A stretch of 18,214 nucleotides of DNA, taken from assembly GCA_019119085.1 (NCBI GenBank), contig DWXT01000144.1, forward strand, positions 1 through 18,214, written 5' to 3'. Positions 15,264 to 18,214 of the stretch are shown piece by piece. Source of the stretch: Flavonifractor avistercoris. Its GTDB lineage: Bacteria > Bacillota > Clostridia > Oscillospirales > Oscillospiraceae. Within the stretch, counting starts at the first letter, position 1. Every line of letters starts with the position of its first letter. The notes below the pieces were generated by a model, which worked only from the letters and a program-made list of their open reading frames with translations, did no database searches and was not told the origin of the DNA. Both the position numbers and the translations under genes were made by a program.

Positions 15264-15965
15264 ATGAGCCTGATCCAGCTGGAACAGATCTACAAGATCT
15301 ACAACGAGGGGAAGGAGAACGAGGTGCGGGCCCTCAACGGCGTCACCCTGTCCATCGGCCGGGGGGAGTTCGTGTCCATCATCGGCGCCTCCGGCTCGGG
15401 AAAGTCCACCCTGATGAACGTGCTGGGCTGCCTGGATCTCCCCACCCGGGGCAGCTATCACCTCAACGGCAAGCTGGCCAGCCGCATGAACGACGACGAG
15501 CTCTCCCACATCCGCAACGTGGAGATCGGCTTCATCTTCCAGGGCTACAACCTGATCCCCGCCCTGGACGCCCTGGAAAATGTGGAGCTGCCCCTGATCT
15601 ACCAGGGAGTCGGGGCGGAAAAGCGGGCCAGGATCGCCAGGGAGGCCCTGGAGCGGGTGGGCCTGGGCGACCGGGTGCACAACTACCCCTCCCAGATGTC
15701 CGGCGGCCAGCAGCAGCGGGTGGCCATCGCCCGGGCCATCTCCACCGGCGCCCCCATCCTCATGGCCGACGAGCCCACCGGCGCCCTGGACTCCAAAACC
15801 GGGGAGCAGGTGCTGGGCATCCTCCGCCAGCTCCATAAGGAGCAGGGCACCACCGTCCTGCTCATCACCCACGACAACAAGGTGGCCGCCGCCGCGGAGC
15901 GGGTGATCCGCATCGCCGACGGGCAGATCGTGGTGGACTGCCCCAGAGAGGAGATCGCCCTATGA
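15264..15965 (+). CDS. MacB/LolD-type ABC transporter ATP-binding protein
   Basis: This 233-residue ATPase drives the exporter. All motifs are present: Walker A GASGSGKST (41-49), Q-loop Gln93 in FIFQGYNLIP, signature MSGGQQQR (145-152), Walker B ILMADEPTGALD with Glu170 as catalytic base, and switch His203 in LLITHD. The A-loop Tyr is probably in KIYNEG. The sequence is typical of the MacB/FtsE/LolD group (NLIPALDALENVELPLIY). ATG 15264 is set by GAGGAGG (15251-15257) 6 bases upstream; the frame is open upstream from a GTG overlapping the adaptor stop, but that GTG lacks a ribosome site. The gene overlaps the permease gene by ATGA. It belongs to the set adaptor, ATPase, permease as in B. subtilis YknX-YknY-YknZ. 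Confidence 0.97.
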   Translation: MSLIQLEQIYKIYNEGKENEVRALNGVTLSIGRGEFVSIIGASGSGKSTLMNVLGCLDLPTRGSYHLNGKLASRMNDDELSHIRNVEIGFIFQGYNLIPALDALENVELPLIYQGVGAEKRARIAREALERVGLGDRVHNYPSQMSGGQQQRVAIARAISTGAPILMADEPTGALDSKTGEQVLGILRQLHKEQGTTVLLITHDNKVAAAAERVIRIADGQIVVDCPREEIAL

Positions 15966-17155
15966 ATCTGAAACAGTCCTTCCGGATGGCCTTCAAGTCC
16001 ATCCGCTCCAACCGGGTGCGCTCCCTGCTCACCATGCTGGGCATCATCATCGGCGTGGCGGCGGTGATCATCATGGTCTCGGTGGTGCGGGGCTCCAACC
16101 AGCAGCTCAGAGCCTACTATGAGCGGCTGGGCAACAACCGCATCACCGTCTCCGCCCAGCAGTGGGGCGGCAGGGACATCTCCCAGACCCTCTATGACTA
16201 CTGCCTCAGCCTGGGGCCCCTGGTGCTGGGGGTGACCCCCGACGCCACCACCGAGGGGCCCATCATCTACCGGGACAAGAACACCGAGGACATGGAGAAC
16301 GGCTCCCCCACCATCAAGCTGGGCAGCGCCCAGTTCTCCCTGTGCAACAACTTCCAGATCGAGAAGGGCCGGGATCTCTGCCAGATGGATGTCCAGTCCG
16401 GCCAGCAGGTGGTGGTGCTGGGGGAGCGGGCCGCCCGCTACCTGTTCAACTACCAGAACCCGGTGGGCAAGACGGTACTCCTCCACGGCCACCCCTTTGA
16501 GGTGGTGGGGGTCTACAGGGCCAAGGATCCCGACTCAGAGTACTCCATGGACAACATGGCGGTGGTGCCCTACACCCTGAACCGCCTGCTCAACCGCCAG
16601 AGCACCCTGGACGCCTTCACCGTCCGGGCCGCCAGCAGTGCCGCCACCGCAGAGGTCTCCTCCCGGGTGTCCGGCTTCCTCAAGGGGCAGATCGACACCG
16701 AGCGGGGCTTTTTCAGCGTCTATTCGGAGAACCAGGACGCCAAGGCCTCCGACGATCAGAACCGGATGATGAGCATGGTGCTGGGCGGCATCGCCTCCAT
16801 CTCCCTGCTGGTGGGCGGCATCGGCATCATGAACATCATGCTGGTCACCGTCACCGAGCGTACCCGGGAGATCGGCATCCGCAAGGCCATCGGCGCGCGC
16901 CGCAAGTCCATCCTGGCCCAGTTCCTCATCGAGGCCTCGGTGGTGTGCGGCATCGGCGGCCTGCTGGGCATCGCCCTCGGCGTGGCCGGCACCCTGATCG
17001 CGGGGCAGCTCATCCTGCGGGCGGTGATCCTGCCGGATCTGCCCATGTCCGCCGGCGCCTTCCTGTTCTCCGTGGCAATGGGGGTGGGCTTCGGCATGTA
17101 TCCGGCCGCCAAGGCCTCCAAGCTCCAGCCCGTGGTGGCCCTCCGGGCCGACTGA
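15962..17155 (+). CDS. MacB/FtsX-type ABC transporter permease
   Basis: The 397-residue permease has the MacB layout: an N-terminal helix (about 21-43, preceded by FRMAFKSIRSNRVRSLLTMLGI), a large outside domain (about 45-268) and three C-terminal helices (about 272-297, 322-350 and 364-382) forming the FtsX domain. The cytoplasmic coupling segment ERTREIGIRKAIGARRKSI (299-317) and the end YPAAKASKLQPVVALR are hallmark sequences. MacB-type proteins do not pass substrate through the membrane; they convert ATP use inside into movement of the outside domain, here together with the double-module adaptor. The likely substrates are antimicrobial peptides or other amphipathic compounds, by analogy only. 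The start overlaps the ATPase stop (ATGA), so the two are translated in tandem. Confidence 0.96.
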   Translation: MNLKQSFRMAFKSIRSNRVRSLLTMLGIIIGVAAVIIMVSVVRGSNQQLRAYYERLGNNRITVSAQQWGGRDISQTLYDYCLSLGPLVLGVTPDATTEGPIIYRDKNTEDMENGSPTIKLGSAQFSLCNNFQIEKGRDLCQMDVQSGQQVVVLGERAARYLFNYQNPVGKTVLLHGHPFEVVGVYRAKDPDSEYSMDNMAVVPYTLNRLLNRQSTLDAFTVRAASSAATAEVSSRVSGFLKGQIDTERGFFSVYSENQDAKASDDQNRMMSMVLGGIASISLLVGGIGIMNIMLVTVTERTREIGIRKAIGARRKSILAQFLIEASVVCGIGGLLGIALGVAGTLIAGQLILRAVILPDLPMSAGAFLFSVAMGVGFGMYPAAKASKLQPVVALRAD

Positions 17156-17198
17156 GCCCGGCAAATTTTTCTCCAACAAAGACAGACAGGAGATGCTT

Positions 17199-17726
17199 AT
17201 GGAAATCACGTGTAAAACCAACTACGACCGCAAGACCCTGGCCGCCATGTCCCTGGCGGCGCGCAAGACCCTCCGCCGGCGCTTCGACCGGCTGGTGCGC
17301 ATCTATCTCTGGGTGGTGGTGGCGCTGATGGCGGTCTCCCTCTGGCTCTCCCTGGACGAGCCGCCGAGCGCCGCCCTCTACGCGGTCTTCATCGCCCTGC
17401 TGGTGGTGATTCAGCTCCGGCAGGACGCGATCAACGCCTTTTTCGCCCATCGGCGCCAGGTTCCCGGATGCGAGGTGAGCCGCACCGTCTTTTACCCCGA
17501 CTGCTACGTGGTGACCTTCCTCGGCGCGGAGGCAAAGTGGCAGTATGACAAGATCCTCCTCCCCTTGGAGACCCGGGATTACTTCATTCTGCTCCTGGGG
17601 AAGGCCAACGCCCACGCGCTTCCCAAGGCCGGCCTGGAGGGCGCCGCCCCGGAGCAGTTCCGGGCTTTCCTGGCGGAGAAGACCGGCAAGCCCGTCCAGC
17701 GGGTCAGGAGGTGGAACGAGCGATGA
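17199..17726 (+). CDS. YcxB-like membrane protein
   Basis: The 175-residue protein has two adjacent membrane helices (about 36-52 and 58-74) and a C-terminal cytoplasmic domain of the YcxB type: YDKILLPLETRDYFILLLGKANAHALPKAGL followed by FRAFLAEKTGK matches the family pattern in which a Tyr-x-x-Ile segment precedes ET-DYF-L and LPK. Its function is unknown. In Firmicutes such proteins often stand beside transporter or envelope genes. GGAG at 17189-17192 favours ATG 17199 over ATG 17193, which would have no spacing. The gene is 43 bases after the permease stop without a terminator between, so it is probably in the exporter operon. Its stop overlaps the next start (ATGA). Confidence 0.85.
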   Translation: MEITCKTNYDRKTLAAMSLAARKTLRRRFDRLVRIYLWVVVALMAVSLWLSLDEPPSAALYAVFIALLVVIQLRQDAINAFFAHRRQVPGCEVSRTVFYPDCYVVTFLGAEAKWQYDKILLPLETRDYFILLLGKANAHALPKAGLEGAAPEQFRAFLAEKTGKPVQRVRRWNER

Positions 17727-18100
17727 GCCGTGGGAAAAAAGCCGTCTTCCTGGGGGCGCTGGCCCTCTGCCTGGGCGGGCTGGCCTGGTACCGGCGAACC
17801 TACCGCATGCCCTTGAAGGAGTACGCCCGGCGGGCCCTGTACATGGCGCTGCTGGATGATGAGATCTGCCGGAACGAGCTGGCGGGAAACATCATCGGCG
17901 GGGAGGAGATCCGCTTTCCCCCCAAGGCCGAGTCCCTCCACTACCGGTACCGCCTCTACCTGTCCATGAACCGGGGGAAGAACCGCAGAACCCTCCAGAT
18001 CGAGACCGCCCGCATGGAGCGGCGCCTGGAGGAGTCCCGGCAGTACCTGAACCGCCCTCAGGAGGAGCTTACAGTCTCCGTGGGCCCGCCTCCACAGTAA
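17723..18100 (+). CDS. Small single-helix membrane protein, function unknown
   Basis: The 125-residue protein has a basic start (MSRGKK), a membrane helix at about 7-22 (AVFLGALALCLGGLAW), then a charged helical part rich in Arg and Glu (YRMPLKEYARRALYMALLDDE; TARMERRLEESRQYLNRPQEE) ending in a Pro-rich tail. I do not recognise a family. The start overlaps the YcxB gene stop (ATGA), with AGGAGG 11 bases upstream, so translation is coupled to that gene. It is the last gene of the operon. Confidence 0.75.
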   Translation: MSRGKKAVFLGALALCLGGLAWYRRTYRMPLKEYARRALYMALLDDEICRNELAGNIIGGEEIRFPPKAESLHYRYRLYLSMNRGKNRRTLQIETARMERRLEESRQYLNRPQEELTVSVGPPPQ

Positions 18101-18141
18101 AGTCAAAACCTCCGGCTAAGCCTAATCTCATTAAGATAAGG

Positions 18142-18181
18142 AACAGACCAGACTGTCTTACGTGCAGTCTGGTCTGTTTTT
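18142..18181 (+). terminator. Intrinsic terminator closing the exporter operon
   Basis: A perfect 14-bp stem, AACAGACCAGACTG (18142-18155) with CAGTCTGGTCTGTT (18165-18178), a 9-base loop and a run of T through 18181. It starts 41 bases after the last stop codon. The A/T-rich bases from 18182 to the window end look like the upstream region of another gene. Confidence 0.93.
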
Positions 18182-18214
18182 CGAATATTTGAAAAAAGTC
18201 ACAAAAACCACTTG

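Overview
The window comes from a GC-rich Firmicute, most likely a gut Clostridia of the Oscillospiraceae type. The grounds are the rpoC sequence, a DUF4317 protein, BlaI/M56 signalling genes, a Gram-positive MacAB-like exporter with its own two-component system, and strong AGGAGG ribosome binding sites in a very GC-rich sequence. The genus call is inference; no rRNA is present.

Layout. (1) 1-2701: the 3' two thirds of rpoC. (2) 2702-4671: a GT-C type membrane glycosyltransferase gene between two palindrome-rich intergenic repeat units. (3) 4672-6342: a DUF4317 gene on the minus strand and, divergent from it, a small conserved gene, each with a clear sigma-A promoter. (4) 6414-7325: a secreted SH3-SH3-NlpC/P60 cell-wall hydrolase, followed by a third repeat unit. 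(5) 7600-9817 (minus): blaI, an M56 (BlaR1-type) peptidase and a separate membrane-anchored sensor-like protein, transcribed from behind a perfect 16-bp inverted repeat. (6) 9948-10346 (minus): a small coiled-coil protein with an acidic tail. (7) 10543-18100 (plus): an OmpR-type regulator and histidine kinase, a strong terminator, then a six-gene run: unknown membrane protein, double-module MacA-like adaptor, ABC ATPase, MacB/FtsX permease, YcxB-like protein and a small unknown membrane protein. A terminator closes the run.

How it fits together. Most of the window concerns the cell envelope and its stress sensing. The two-component pair probably controls the exporter: the promoter of the regulator gene and the region ahead of the exporter operon carry similar TTTAAG-type direct repeats, placed the same 40 bases before the -10 hexamer. 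A second motif, two TGTAAC hexamers 11 bases apart that fits the published WalR consensus, occurs at the promoter of the small gene ahead of the NlpC/P60 hydrolase and again ahead of blaI.

The least explained items are the family of three intergenic elements with shared AGNNTGTCGA(A/T)AAA ends, two of them bracketed by near-identical copies of a locus-specific hairpin, and the BlaR1-type receptor split into two genes between its peptidase domain and its last membrane helix. No tRNA, rRNA, CRISPR array, transposase or phage gene was seen.
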